64,000 bases of DNA from JABMPR01 sp964508765 (lineage in GTDB: Bacteria; Fidelibacterota; UBA8477; JABMPR01). Of this stretch, positions 52,109 to 61,760 are shown one piece after another. Both the position numbers and the translations under genes were made by a program. How positions within the stretch are numbered: the first letter of the stretch is position 1; every line of letters begins with the position of its first letter. Where the stretch lies: assembly GCA_964508765.1 (NCBI GenBank), contig CAZDVD010000003.1, positions 79,467 to 143,466 on the forward strand, in the 5' to 3' direction. The notes beneath the pieces were generated by a model, which was not told where the DNA came from, did no database searches, and saw nothing but the letters and a program-made list of their open reading frames with translations.

Positions 52109-54412
52109 ATGTTGCCACAGTCAAAAAAGGTCGTCAGCGACGAAAAGAAATATCACCTCTGGCTGAGAATCAGTCAGATAGCTCTCATTGCCACCCTTCT
52201 CGTTGTTACTGCACTATTCTTCCCCAGGGGGAAAATGTTTCAATTTGCATATGATGTTGATCAGATCACGATTGAGACCATCATTGCACCTTTTGATTTT
52301 GATATTTTAAAAACTGATGAGGCACTTGAACAAGACCGAAATGCTCGCGAAAGCACCATTCAACCTGTTTTTATCTGGGATAATACCAGTCGCGATAAGG
52401 TGAACGCGGATGTAGATGATCTCAGGGAGCAAATCGCACTTTGGTATCAGGCCGAGAAAGATCTATCAGCGAAGAAAAACTACTGGAGCACCATCACTGA
52501 TAGCCTGGCAACTGACTCCGTGGGCCTTCAATTACAGGAAGATTCACTGCATGTTTTGAATATTCGCCTGGAGTTGCAAAATCGCGGTTTAAAAAATCTT
52601 GGCACTCCTCGGTGGAGCTATTTCCTTGAGAAAGGACCGTCAACACGTCAACTGGCTAATACAGTCAAACAAGCGCTTCTACCTCAATATATGCTTGGAA
52701 TCATTGGGGATCTCCCAACCGGGGTTGATGTGGCCAGAATCACCATGATTATGCGAGGCAAGGAATCAAGCCGCAACCCCAAGGACTTTCGGAATATGGG
52801 GCAGTCCTGGGAGGGCGTACAGAAAGTTTTTAGCTCAATTTATTTTGAACGCGACCCGCGGCTGCAACAACTTGCCGAAGACATCGCCAAAGCCGTGATG
52901 ATTCCGAATCTGAATTATTCTGCTGAACTAACTGAAAACCGTATTGCTGAAGCTCGGAATTTGGTGCCAATCAGTGTAGGAAAAGTTTTTAAAAACGAAC
53001 GTATTGTTGATGCCAATACCCGTGTCACTCCCCAGATAAAACAAAAACTGAATTCATTGGAGAAAGAATATATCCGCAAGGGATATGGTGAGTCTGCTGC
53101 CAACCAGGTAACCACCTTCATCGGTAAGATGATGCTCTCTGCATTTCTGCTATTTTTCTTCTTTGCCTATCTTCAGACCTACCGGAGTCAGATTTATAAT
53201 GATATAAAACTTATTACCCTGGTCGGTGTTGTTTTTATTCTGCAAATTGCTTCAGCTCATTTGATTGTTTATCAATTGGGCTGGTCCGAGTTTTTTGTCC
53301 CAATGAGTATTGCCGCCATGATATTCACCGTGGTGTTTGATGGTCGAATCGCCTTTATCATCATGGTAACACTCACCCTGCTTACCGGGATCATTCTCAG
53401 TAACAATATTCCGTTTATTGTCGCCAATCTCTTTGTTTCCTCTCTGGCCATCTATACAGTTCGACGATTAAGGTCAAGATCACAGATATTATGGAGTATC
53501 CTGGCTGTGACCTCAGGTTATGTCGCCGTTATTGCTGTTTTTGAAATGATCAAATTCAGTAACTGGGAATCGGTCATGGAACACATGGTTTTTGCCACTG
53601 CCAATGGAATTTTATCTCCCCTGTTGTCCTATGGCCTGCTGGTATTAATTGAGAGAGTATTTAAGATCACCACAAATTTAACATTGCTTGAGCTTCTGGA
53701 TTTCAACAATAAACTTTTAAGCAAATTGGCCATGAAGGCTCCAGGCACATTTAAACACAGTATTGATGTTGGGAATTTAGCAGTAGCCGCTGCTGAGGCG
53801 GTTGGGGCAAACTCTCTGCTGGCCAGGGTAGGTGCCTATTATCATGACATTGGTAAGGCAGAAAAGCCGGAATACTTTATTGAAAACCAAATGCGTGGGA
53901 CCAATAAGCATGAAAAACTCTCACCTCGTTTGAGTGCTACTGTCATCGTCGCCCACGTAAAAGATGGTATCAAGCTGGCTGATGAGAATCGATTGCCATC
54001 TATCGTCGCAGATTTTATTCCCATGCATCATGGTAAAACCAGAGTTGAATACTTTTATCAACAAGCTTTGGAACGTGCGAAAGAGAATAACTCCGAGATT
54101 AATGAAGCAGATTTCAGGTATCCTGGTCCTCGGCCGAATACCAAGGAAACGGGTATTCTCATGATAGCAGAGGCTATTGAAGCGGCTTCTCGTAGTCTGA
54201 AGAGTCCAAATCCACAACGTATTGAAGCCCTCATGGATACCATTATCGAAAGCAGAATTAAAAGTGGAGAGTTAACCAATTGTCCACTCACATTTCGAGA
54301 TCTTGAGATTATTAAAAGTGCCATGATGCCCGTACTCACTGGAAGCATGCATGAGAGAATTGAATATCCAGGGCAACGACAAAAGTTGCATATAATGGAT
54401 AATGAAGACTGA
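52109..54412 (+). CDS. pgpH: 7TM-HD protein, PgpH-type cyclic-di-AMP phosphodiesterase
   Basis: The 767-residue protein has an N-terminal helix (about 25-45), an extracytoplasmic 7TMR-HDED-like region (about 50-340), seven helices (about 345-520), and a cytoplasmic HD domain with H550 (FKHSIDVGNLA), the HD pair at 579-580 (YYHDIGKAEKPEYFIENQ) and HHGKTR. In Gram-positives PgpH cleaves cyclic di-AMP; here it may act on c-di-AMP or a related nucleotide. It heads a pgpH-ybeY-CNNM-mazG run. Confidence 0.88.
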   Translation: MLPQSKKVVSDEKKYHLWLRISQIALIATLLVVTALFFPRGKMFQFAYDVDQITIETIIAPFDFDILKTDEALEQDRNARESTIQPVFIWDNTSRDKVNADVDDLREQIALWYQAEKDLSAKKNYWSTITDSLATDSVGLQLQEDSLHVLNIRLELQNRGLKNLGTPRWSYFLEKGPSTRQLANTVKQALLPQYMLGIIGDLPTGVDVARITMIMRGKESSRNPKDFRNMGQSWEGVQKVFSSIYFERDPRLQQLAEDIAKAVMIPNLNYSAELTENRIAEARNLVPISVGKVFKNERIVDANTRVTPQIKQKLNSLEKEYIRKGYGESAANQVTTFIGKMMLSAFLLFFFFAYLQTYRSQIYNDIKLITLVGVVFILQIASAHLIVYQLGWSEFFVPMSIAAMIFTVVFDGRIAFIIMVTLTLLTGIILSNNIPFIVANLFVSSLAIYTVRRLRSRSQILWSILAVTSGYVAVIAVFEMIKFSNWESVMEHMVFATANGILSPLLSYGLLVLIERVFKITTNLTLLELLDFNNKLLSKLAMKAPGTFKHSIDVGNLAVAAAEAVGANSLLARVGAYYHDIGKAEKPEYFIENQMRGTNKHEKLSPRLSATVIVAHVKDGIKLADENRLPSIVADFIPMHHGKTRVEYFYQQALERAKENNSEINEADFRYPGPRPNTKETGILMIAEAIEAASRSLKSPNPQRIEALMDTIIESRIKSGELTNCPLTFRDLEIIKSAMMPVLTGSMHERIEYPGQRQKLHIMDNED

Positions 54413-54456
54413 TCAACCACAACGTAACTCAGTTGAAGATACCAAAGACTTAACAC

Positions 54457-54879
54457 ATGAAAATTGATATCATCGATCAAGTAGGGAGGGTAAGCGCGCC
54501 TCTATTCGCAAAGTGTGTACAGAATGTTTTTGCAGGTGAGCATAAAACCGCTGAATATGTAAATATCATTTTTAAGGCACGTGACGACCTTCGTCTTATG
54601 AAAAAAGAATATTTCGGTCTGGATGTATATACCGATGTCATCGCGTTTAATCTGAATGAGCCTGATAATCAAATCGAAGGTGAAATATATCTATCCTACG
54701 ATCAGATAAATGACAATGCCGAAATGTTTAACACCGAACCACAAGATGAACTCGTCAGAGTTCTCATACATGGTTGTTTGCATTTATGTGGGTACGAGGA
54801 TGATACGCAAGCGTTGAAAGATCAAATGACTGCCTTAGAAAACATGTACATGAAAAAACTCAAGGACTCAGATATATAG
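54457..54879 (+). CDS. ybeY: rRNA maturation RNase YbeY
   Basis: The 140-residue endoribonuclease has the YbeY core VITDVIAFNLNEPD-like block and HGCLHLCGYEDD. H105 and H109 are two zinc ligands. In most bacteria the third is His ten residues after the first (GYDH); here that place is Asp115 (GYED). The same change is seen, from memory, in Bacteroidetes-type YbeY. It matures the 3' end of 16S rRNA. The stop overlaps the next gene's GTG start by one base. Confidence 0.9.
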   Translation: MKIDIIDQVGRVSAPLFAKCVQNVFAGEHKTAEYVNIIFKARDDLRLMKKEYFGLDVYTDVIAFNLNEPDNQIEGEIYLSYDQINDNAEMFNTEPQDELVRVLIHGCLHLCGYEDDTQALKDQMTALENMYMKKLKDSDI

Positions 54880-56177
54880 TGGAACTCTCTGAATTCTTCA
54901 AATCCACGCTTCCCTGGCAAATCGCTGGCTTCATTGTTTTGCTGGGTATGTCTGCCTTCTTTTCAGGATCCGAAACTGCTTTATTTAACCTGAAGAGAAA
55001 TGATGTTGAAAAATTAAAACATGATCTGGCTCCATCTTCGAGGCTTATTGTACGTCTATTGAACACACCCAAAAGATTGTTGATCACCATATTGACGGGT
55101 AATACCATTGTGAATGTTGCTCTTGCTTCCATGGCAGCCTTGATTACAGCTGAAATTGCCAGTCAGAGTGGAGTCAATCAGATATTGGCTCTGGTCATAG
55201 AGACCATCGTTCTCACAATAGTGCTTGTCATCTTGGGTGAGATAACTCCGAAAGTATTAGCCATGCGTCATTCATTGGGCTTTGCTTCAAGAATTATTGG
55301 AAGCCTCTCCATCATATTCAAACTATTCTCTCCCTTTGCTTCGGTTGTGTATAATCTGGTTGAAAAAATGGTGGCGTTTACCGGGTTGCAGCCTGAGGAA
55401 AACTTTACTTCAGATGAAGAAATCAAAGAGTTGGTAGAATTGGGACAGGATCAGGGTGTTATTGGGGCGGACGAGAAAGAGATGATTCACTCCATTATTG
55501 AGTTTGGTGATACCCAGGCTAAAGAGATCATGATACCGCGACCCGATGTTGAAATGTTTCATACTGAGATGAGTCGAGATGAAGTTTTAACACTCATCAG
55601 GGAAACTGGTTACTCCAAGTACCCACTATACCGTGACCAAATTGATCAGATTAGGGGCATTGTGTTTATCAAAGATATTTTGCCTTACCTGCATAGCACT
55701 TCTCAGCGCATAAATCTTGAACGTCTTGCCCGACAAGCCATGTTTGTTCCAGAGCATCAACATGTGGATTCCCTGTTAAGGGATATGCAAAAGCAGAAAC
55801 AGAAGCTGGCTATTGTTGTAGATGAATACGGTGGGTTTTCTGGTATGGTTGCTGTCGAAGATATCATCGAGGAAGTACTGGGCGATCTTAAAGATGAGAT
55901 CGATGATTCCGAAGAAGAGACTGAAATTGTTGAATTGGAGAAACACGTCTATTTAATTGAAGGATCAACGCATCTCGACGATGTGGCCGAAGTGCTAGGG
56001 GTTGCGTTTATCGAAGATCGTGACTATGATTCTATTGGTGGCTTGATCTATTCAAGTCTGGGAACAATCCCTGAATCAGGTGAAATAGTCAAGTATGAAA
56101 ACTTTAAATTTGAAGTTTTATCTGTTGAGAAAAATCGTATTGAGAAAGTTAAAGCGACCAGAATTGAGAATGGATAA
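54879..56177 (+). CDS. CNNM/CorC-type transporter with CBS pair (HlyC/CorC, GldE-like)
   Basis: The 432-residue protein has a DUF21/CNNM membrane domain (about 15-160; MSAFFSGSETALFNL, LGEITPKVLAMRHS), a CBS pair (about 205-330; EIMIPRPDVEMFHTEM, then IVVDEYGGFSGMVAVEDIIEEVLGDLKDE) and a C-terminal CorC_HlyC domain (HLDDVAEVLGVAF, FKFEVLSVEKNRIEKVKATRI). It is thought to move magnesium or sodium. The start is GTG 54879, overlapping the ybeY stop. FCB relatives are named GldE, but no other gliding genes are here. Confidence 0.88.
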   Translation: MELSEFFKSTLPWQIAGFIVLLGMSAFFSGSETALFNLKRNDVEKLKHDLAPSSRLIVRLLNTPKRLLITILTGNTIVNVALASMAALITAEIASQSGVNQILALVIETIVLTIVLVILGEITPKVLAMRHSLGFASRIIGSLSIIFKLFSPFASVVYNLVEKMVAFTGLQPEENFTSDEEIKELVELGQDQGVIGADEKEMIHSIIEFGDTQAKEIMIPRPDVEMFHTEMSRDEVLTLIRETGYSKYPLYRDQIDQIRGIVFIKDILPYLHSTSQRINLERLARQAMFVPEHQHVDSLLRDMQKQKQKLAIVVDEYGGFSGMVAVEDIIEEVLGDLKDEIDDSEEETEIVELEKHVYLIEGSTHLDDVAEVLGVAFIEDRDYDSIGGLIYSSLGTIPESGEIVKYENFKFEVLSVEKNRIEKVKATRIENG

Positions 56178-56984
56178 ATGACAGAAGCATTAAAGTCTTC
56201 TCCTGAGAATGAATTACGCCGTTTAATAAATATTGTTTCCAAACTGCGTAGTTCTGAGGGGTGTCCCTGGGATATTGAACAAACACCAGAAAGTATGATT
56301 CCCTTTCTCCTTGAAGAAGCCTATGAGGTCGTCGAAAGTATTGAGGATGGGAAACAAGAAGATATTCTGGCTGAGCTAGGTGATCTTTTATTGAACATTG
56401 TCATGCAAGCACAAATGGCTGAAGAAAAGAATGAATTTCAGCTTCGCGATACAATCTATTCAATCAATGAAAAACTCATTCGGCGTCACCCCCACGTATT
56501 CGGAGATGACAACAGTAAATCCCGGCGAATAGAAGATGCCAGGGAGAACTGGGAAAAGGTTAAAAAAAGTGAGGGCCGCAAAAGCTGGATCGACGGGGTT
56601 CCGAAAAACCTGCCTGGGTTGATACGGGCACAGCGTATACAAGAAAAAGCCTCTACTGTTGGTTTCGACTGGGATGATATTGCACCTGCCTTGGCCAAGT
56701 CCCATGAAGAGATAGATGAATTGTTAGAAGTGTGGTTAGAAGGGAACCAAGAGCGTTCGCGGGAAGAATTTGGAGACGTGCTATTTAGTATTGTCAATGT
56801 GGGCAGGCTAATGAAGATTGATAGTGAAACATCTATGCGGCAGGCCATTGATAAATTTGATGTCCGTTTTCGCGCGCTGGAAAAAGTGTTTGAAGATGAA
56901 AATAGAGATATTGAGACAGCCTCACTTGAAGAGATGGACGAAGTCTGGGATCGCATAAAACATAGCGTAGATTTCCGAAAATAG
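56178..56984 (+). CDS. mazG: Nucleoside triphosphate pyrophosphohydrolase MazG
   Basis: The 268-residue protein has two MazG domains. The first has WDIEQTPESMIPFLLEEAYEVVESIEDG and LAELGDLLLNIVMQAQ, with the EExxE and ExxD metal sites. The second is EEIDELLEVWLEGNQERSREEFGDVLFSIVNVGR. It cleaves NTPs to NMP and pyrophosphate, helping remove faulty nucleotides. It starts on the base after the CNNM gene stop, so it is co-translated. Confidence 0.94.
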   Translation: MTEALKSSPENELRRLINIVSKLRSSEGCPWDIEQTPESMIPFLLEEAYEVVESIEDGKQEDILAELGDLLLNIVMQAQMAEEKNEFQLRDTIYSINEKLIRRHPHVFGDDNSKSRRIEDARENWEKVKKSEGRKSWIDGVPKNLPGLIRAQRIQEKASTVGFDWDDIAPALAKSHEEIDELLEVWLEGNQERSREEFGDVLFSIVNVGRLMKIDSETSMRQAIDKFDVRFRALEKVFEDENRDIETASLEEMDEVWDRIKHSVDFRK

Positions 56985-57093
56985 GCTCCATCATACCCAA
57001 CCTACAACTCTGCGTACATATTAAATAATTTCGTGAAGTTTGTTGTATGAGCATGAAAAAGATGCTCAAAATAAATTCTTGTTATTAACAAAT

Positions 57094-57109
57094 TAAAACT
57101 ATAGTTTTA
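57094..57109. promoter_or_regulatory. Perfect 16-bp palindrome before the HTH gene
   Basis: TAAAACTATAGTTTTA is a perfect palindrome 40 bases before the HTH gene start and includes a TATAGT that could be a -10 element, with TTGTTA upstream as a -35. TTGACA at 57112 is another possible -35. An operator overlapping a promoter suggests regulation, perhaps by the encoded protein. Confidence 0.45.
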
Positions 57110-57148
57110 CCTTGACATTTTTATCAATCAATACCAGGAGGTTTTTTA

Positions 57149-57511
57149 ATGACTGATGGACCAGCAGTTGGTAAGCAGGGAAAACGCTATTCAGCAGATG
57201 AAAAGGCAGAGATTGTAGCATATATCGTTGCCTATGATGCTGAGAATAAACGCGGAGGTATGAAAGCCGCCAGCGACAAGTATGGTGTTTCTGTGGTTAC
57301 TCTCAGTAATTGGAAGAAAAAGGACAAAGGTCCCAAGAAACGTAAAACTAAAGCTAAAAAAGCTGTGGCGAAGAAGACTGTTAAAGCTTCAGCAGCCCAA
57401 GCAAGAGTTGTTACTGATACTCCCGAGGCAATCCTAAGTCGTTTACAGGCAATTCGATCAGAAATTTATACGCTTGAAAAAGAATATGATGGACTGAAGG
57501 AAAAACTATAA
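57149..57511 (+). CDS. Small HTH protein with Lys/Ala-rich linker and coiled coil
   Basis: A 120-residue protein with three parts. Residues 10-55 form a helix-turn-helix like that of transposase/IS3-type DNA-binding domains (YSADEKAEIVAYI, then ASDKYGVSVVTLSNWKKKD). Residues 57-85 are Lys/Ala-rich (KKAVAKKTVKASAAQ), like histone H1 tails. Residues 92-120 form a coiled coil (ILSRLQAIRSEIYTLEKEYD). It has no catalytic domain, so it may be a nucleoid-associated or regulatory protein. It is isolated, with an RBS AGGAGG and a very strong terminator. Confidence 0.75.
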   Translation: MTDGPAVGKQGKRYSADEKAEIVAYIVAYDAENKRGGMKAASDKYGVSVVTLSNWKKKDKGPKKRKTKAKKAVAKKTVKASAAQARVVTDTPEAILSRLQAIRSEIYTLEKEYDGLKEKL

Positions 57512-57542
57512 ACATCTACTAACCGATATACCGGATCTGTGC

Positions 57543-57584
57543 GAAATAATAAGAGGTGAGTTAATACTCACCTCTTATTATTTC
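57543..57584. terminator. Very strong 19-bp terminator after the HTH gene
   Basis: GAAATAATAAGAGGTGAGT and its exact complement form a perfect 19-bp stem around TAAT. The A/T-rich outer part gives a T-run on either strand, so it can end transcription from the HTH gene and from the convergent PAP2 gene. Confidence 0.85.
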
Positions 57585-57621
57585 TATAATCTTTATTTGG
57601 AAATCTGATTAAAAGTAAGAC

Positions 57622-58161
57622 TCACAAAAGCAGCTTAAGGATATTGAAAAGTATAAGTGTCCAGACTGCACCGTGCATCCAGCCAGCAACAACATCCAGA
57701 GGAAAGTGAGCTCCACAATAAATTCTCGAATAACCTACGAGAAGAGAAAGTGGGATTAGTATCCAGGTTGTCCATGAGAACATAAAACTGAATGCTAGAG
57801 CAAATGACATCGTATTGGAAGCATGGTTTGATGGGAATGATTTCTTTCCATGATTCATGGAACCAAGCGAACGAATTTCTTCAAATTGTTTACCGGGGCG
57901 GACACGATCAGTATTCTTTTTTAATAAACGAGAATTTATACCATCTGCAAAACTGGCACTAACTCCTCCAAGAAGCAAAGCAAGTATGGCTCCTTGCCAA
58001 TCTAGGTAGATGAGCATCATGGCAAAAATGAGAGTTGGCATCAGCCATCGATACGGGTTGGAAACAAAAATCATGAATTTATCTAAATTGGTATGTGACC
58101 ATTTGCTTGCGATTAAATATGTTAATCTTAGTTCGGCTTCAGATATAGAAAGTTTTAGCAT
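57622..58161 (-). CDS. PAP2 family phosphatase
   Basis: A 179-residue membrane phosphatase with the three motifs: KKNTDRVRPG (KX6RP-like), FPSNHASNT (PSGH-like, here PSNH) and SRIYCGAHFPLDVVAG (SRX5HX3D). About five helices are present. It probably dephosphorylates a lipid phosphate such as undecaprenyl pyrophosphate or phosphatidate. The gene stands alone and leftward. Confidence 0.88.
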   Translation of the reverse strand: MLKLSISEAELRLTYLIASKWSHTNLDKFMIFVSNPYRWLMPTLIFAMMLIYLDWQGAILALLLGGVSASFADGINSRLLKKNTDRVRPGKQFEEIRSLGSMNHGKKSFPSNHASNTMSFALAFSFMFSWTTWILIPLSLLVGYSRIYCGAHFPLDVVAGWMHGAVWTLILFNILKLLL

Positions 58162-58282
58162 GCTTTAAAAATGGATACTCCTCCCTGTAATTGCTACTAT
58201 TTTATCAGTGTCTTGCCGAGATGGGATTAGAGTATTGTCAGATCAGTGAATTGATACAAAATAGGAAATAGGATAATAAATA

Positions 58283-59005
58283 ATGAGGCTATTAAATTTT
58301 GTAGTATTGAGTGTCGTCGTGGTGTTTGCATCATGTGTTTCCCCTGAAGTATCAAAAACAACACCGCCAGTACCTGGTCAATTAAAGGTGGGCTTTGATA
58401 TCGATGATACGATTCTTTTTTCTCGTGACAATTTTTTGAAAGCTCCTCACAGCAGTGAGGATCCTGACCATGTGGACTTCGGGTGGGTAAACACTCATGA
58501 CAGCCTTTACTCAGTGACCATTCAACCCATTGCTGACCTGGTATCATTTTTAAAAGCAGGCGGACACGAGGTCTACTTTATTACTGCCCGGCCTGGCACC
58601 AATGGAAAGGCAGTGGGTCGTCATTTGACTAGGGAGCTCGGCTTTCCTGTTGTTCTTGGCGAGAACTTGTATTTTTCTGCAAAGAAAAAGGATCCTGTGA
58701 GCGGAAATAAATTTACCACCAAACACGAACTCATCAGCAAGTTAGGTTTACATATTTTCTTTGGAGATTCTGATACAGACATAATTGCCGCCAGTATCGC
58801 AGGTGTACGCGCAGTGCGAGTTGTCCGGGATGCCCGTTCAGTGGAGGCCTACAGTAAAAATTATTTTGGAAATACCAAATCTGAGTCCGGACCCCAAGCC
58901 CCCTATGCTGAGGATGACTATCAGAAATTTTTATCCGCCGGAGTGGGACCCTATGGAGAAACGATTTATCCCATCTATTTTGTCGAGCCAGTCACCACTA
59001 ATTAA
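58283..59005 (+). CDS. Class B acid phosphatase-like HAD lipoprotein
   Basis: The 240-residue protein has a lipobox (FVVLSVVVVFASC) and the HAD nucleophile motif VGFDIDDTILFS, then ITARPGTNGKA (motif II) and IFFGDSDTDIIAA (motif IV). The FDIDDTxLFS form and length are those of the AphA-type class B phosphatases. It is probably a periplasmic, lipid-anchored phosphomonoesterase. It ends 2 bases from the convergent glycosidase gene. Confidence 0.88.
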   Translation: MRLLNFVVLSVVVVFASCVSPEVSKTTPPVPGQLKVGFDIDDTILFSRDNFLKAPHSSEDPDHVDFGWVNTHDSLYSVTIQPIADLVSFLKAGGHEVYFITARPGTNGKAVGRHLTRELGFPVVLGENLYFSAKKKDPVSGNKFTTKHELISKLGLHIFFGDSDTDIIAASIAGVRAVRVVRDARSVEAYSKNYFGNTKSESGPQAPYAEDDYQKFLSAGVGPYGETIYPIYFVEPVTTN

Positions 59006-59007
59006 GA

Positions 59008-61632
59008 TTACAGTGGGATAATTTCCACACTAAACACCCGAAATAGATTTTTCTTTTCATTCATGTTGGTAACAGGAAGTGATTCCTGATTCAACATGAG
59101 CATATTATTGCCCTTTTTGAATTGAGCCTTAGCCCATGAGGTCGTTGAGAGGTTCTTCCAGGAGGCAGTATGTGGAAAACTGATCATCTGTTCTAGCCAC
59201 CAATCGTTGATGACCAGTTTCGCCAACCCGCAGGTATTGCCTGTGTTAACGGGACCTGATCCATTGGTATAAATAAATCGGATGAGATAGTTTCCATTTG
59301 CTGGCACTAAAAAATTCATATCGATGTAGGTGTTTTCATTCCCCAATTCAATATAGTATGGTTCCTGGGCACTGAGCATCAATGTGGCTGAAGGACCCAG
59401 ATAATGAGGCTTGGTGGGCACACTCATCCGGCCGCTTGAATCAATCGAGCGTAGAGAAAAGAAACCATTCAGGGAATCTGAAATAATGACATGAGGTTCA
59501 CGGAGCGTATCCAGAAAAGTTCCATTCAATTCAAGAATACCCTGGCCTGAATTTGATGCCCAGATCAACGTGTCATTTGACCAAAATACAATAGGTGATT
59601 CTGGTAATATATAATCAGCCAGCACGATGACATCTGTGGATGCTTCTCCGCCAGTTGCCAGTTCTACAACAATATCCAGAGCACCACCATCTAGAGGAAT
59701 GGGATCACCAATTACATGGGAGTCACCATTAATAACCATGGATTGTATCTCCCCACCAGATCCCTTGAGGTGAATTGAAAGCATGGTATTGTGAAGTGTG
59801 AGTTGAGAAATTGAAAAACGGTCCCATTCAAACGGATTGTTTGGTTCAAGCTGGAGGTCAAATCCCTTACGGTCAAAGTCATAGTTTACAGTAATTCCAA
59901 AAAGACCCTTATAGATGGCACCCAACCACCCTGCAATACTCCAGAGCTGACGGTCAGAATTGATCTCAGTAGCATCTGGTCGTCCAGATGTATAGTGGAA
60001 ATTTTCACGGTGCGACAAGAACAAAGCCGCTGATCTGATCAGACTATTGAATCCATGTGAATAAGCCTGGCTATTGCCTGTTTGTTTAGCCGCAAGAAGT
60101 CCATATGTCTCTACAAAAGGCCAGATCGCCTTATTATGATAGGGAGGAGCATGGGGGAGCTGATGAGAGATCACGGGTGTCCCATATGGCGTTCGAGGGT
60201 AGGATGCAACCAGTTGGGAATCAATTGATGCAAATGAACTCAAATAAAGAATACCTAACGATTCTCCCAGAATATCTCTGTGAGTGGCCGGTGTCCAGGC
60301 TGGGTTGGTCATGACATAACTGGCAGGGGCATTGAGAGTCGTACTCCAGAAATGCATGGCAATATTTTGATCCAGTCTTTGAATGAGTTGAGGCCAGGAC
60401 CGAATGATGTCTTGATTCCCCTCAGCCAGAACCAGACCAATTTCCAGGGCACGCTTGAAAATGATATTTGTGGAGAGTGCGTGAGAGGAGTGAATATTTG
60501 AGGGCGTCATCCATGGTGGATAGGTTTGCTCGCGCCAATCTTCGAAACTGGTTTCACCCAAAAGCATCCCGGAAACTGGATCTCTATTCCAGAGAATATC
60601 TTCCTGAAGGGCTCTGATGACGGGTAGTCTGATTTCATTGAGCCACTCCTCATCTCCCGTTGCCAGATAGACTTCCCAGGCTGCCAAGCTCCAGATATGA
60701 CGATCACTTGATATGGGCCATGCCCCACCGGTTCCAGTATCCTGAATAATTCTTCCTGACTTGCTGAGTTTTGCCCTCAAGCTTGCTTTTACATTTTCTG
60801 GAAAGAGGTAAGCCAGTGAAAGCTGGGCTGCATAAGAAATGTCCCGGGTCCAGATACCCCGCCACTCCTTGCCGGCTGAAAAAGCGCCATCACTGCGGAT
60901 ATCCAACAGGGCTTCTTCAAGCGCCAGATTGGTGAGTGCTTCCAATAGGGGTGCCTGGGGACTTGAAAATTTTGGCAAATGAGAAATGTCCTGGCTGAGT
61001 GTCCAATTGCGGGCATTCGTGCCCAGAGTGGCAGGTGTAAATCTGAGACTTAATTCATATATAGAATCCTGGTCTGAATCTTCAAATCGAAGATGCTCAG
61101 GTGCTTCGGCACTATCCCAAATCCACTCCAGGGGTGCGGTTCCTCCAGCAATATATAAGCCCTTAAAATTTTCAGCATAAATGGTGTCTTTGGTAGGGGT
61201 GACGAAAAAGGATTGTGCTTCAAAAGCTTCTAATACGGGTCGCAGGTCCACTCGAAAATGGACGTTGGTAGCCTGCTTAATTGATCCAGGTTTACCGGGA
61301 GGGGTTGGAGCTTGAAGTCCAAATTGCAACCGGGGAGCAAAGAATTCAGAAATTTCAGGGGGGACAATGAGATGATGATCCTGTCCGAAACCAGCTTCAT
61401 TGTCTCTTCCATTCAAACTGAGCTTAAACAGAATGGGCTGGGGGATGGAGGTGTCCAGCTTCATTGGATAATTAGAACTCATCTGGGTAGGGCTGAGGGC
61501 TCGGGCGGTGTACTCTCCCTCCATAACCATTTTTGATCCAATTTTGAAGGGAGTGTCACTGCGATCACAGCCTACAAATAGAATCACGAATAGACCGAGT
61601 ATCAATAGAGTTTTAAATTTCATAGCTTCCAT
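59008..61632 (-). CDS. Large lipoprotein with six-hairpin glycosidase and C-terminal CBM-like domain
   Basis: The 874-residue protein has a lipobox (LFVILFVGC), an N-terminal beta-rich region (about 30-210), a six-hairpin (alpha/alpha)6 barrel (about 220-600; EWRGIWTRDISYAAQLSLAYL, GGAWPISSDRHIWSLAAWEVYLATGD) and a C-terminal CBM6/35-like domain (about 720-865; NGSGPVNTGNTCGLAKLVIND). It looks like a GH63/trehalase/MGH1-like glycosidase; substrate and family number are not decided. It acts on the periplasmic or outer surface. ATG 61632 has GGAAGG upstream; ATG 61623 is an alternative. Confidence 0.8.
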   Translation of the reverse strand: MEAMKFKTLLILGLFVILFVGCDRSDTPFKIGSKMVMEGEYTARALSPTQMSSNYPMKLDTSIPQPILFKLSLNGRDNEAGFGQDHHLIVPPEISEFFAPRLQFGLQAPTPPGKPGSIKQATNVHFRVDLRPVLEAFEAQSFFVTPTKDTIYAENFKGLYIAGGTAPLEWIWDSAEAPEHLRFEDSDQDSIYELSLRFTPATLGTNARNWTLSQDISHLPKFSSPQAPLLEALTNLALEEALLDIRSDGAFSAGKEWRGIWTRDISYAAQLSLAYLFPENVKASLRAKLSKSGRIIQDTGTGGAWPISSDRHIWSLAAWEVYLATGDEEWLNEIRLPVIRALQEDILWNRDPVSGMLLGETSFEDWREQTYPPWMTPSNIHSSHALSTNIIFKRALEIGLVLAEGNQDIIRSWPQLIQRLDQNIAMHFWSTTLNAPASYVMTNPAWTPATHRDILGESLGILYLSSFASIDSQLVASYPRTPYGTPVISHQLPHAPPYHNKAIWPFVETYGLLAAKQTGNSQAYSHGFNSLIRSAALFLSHRENFHYTSGRPDATEINSDRQLWSIAGWLGAIYKGLFGITVNYDFDRKGFDLQLEPNNPFEWDRFSISQLTLHNTMLSIHLKGSGGEIQSMVINGDSHVIGDPIPLDGGALDIVVELATGGEASTDVIVLADYILPESPIVFWSNDTLIWASNSGQGILELNGTFLDTLREPHVIISDSLNGFFSLRSIDSSGRMSVPTKPHYLGPSATLMLSAQEPYYIELGNENTYIDMNFLVPANGNYLIRFIYTNGSGPVNTGNTCGLAKLVINDWWLEQMISFPHTASWKNLSTTSWAKAQFKKGNNMLMLNQESLPVTNMNEKKNLFRVFSVEIIPL

Positions 61633-61732
61633 CCTTTTCCTTCCCCTAAACTAATCTATACGCACGGGATGGCTATTTTCTTTGTTCTGAATTGTGTCAT
61701 ATCAACAAAGACACTTGAGGCAAAAGCAGTTA

Positions 61733-61760
61733 TTGAATTTCGAAAAACAAACTATATATT
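61733..61760 (+). promoter_or_regulatory. etfB: Predicted sigma-70-type promoter for second etfBA
   Basis: TTGAAT (61733-61738) and TATATT (61755-61760) are 16 bases apart. The expected start is near 61767, exactly where the TetR-type operator begins. The leader to the etfB start is about 120 bases. Confidence 0.55.
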
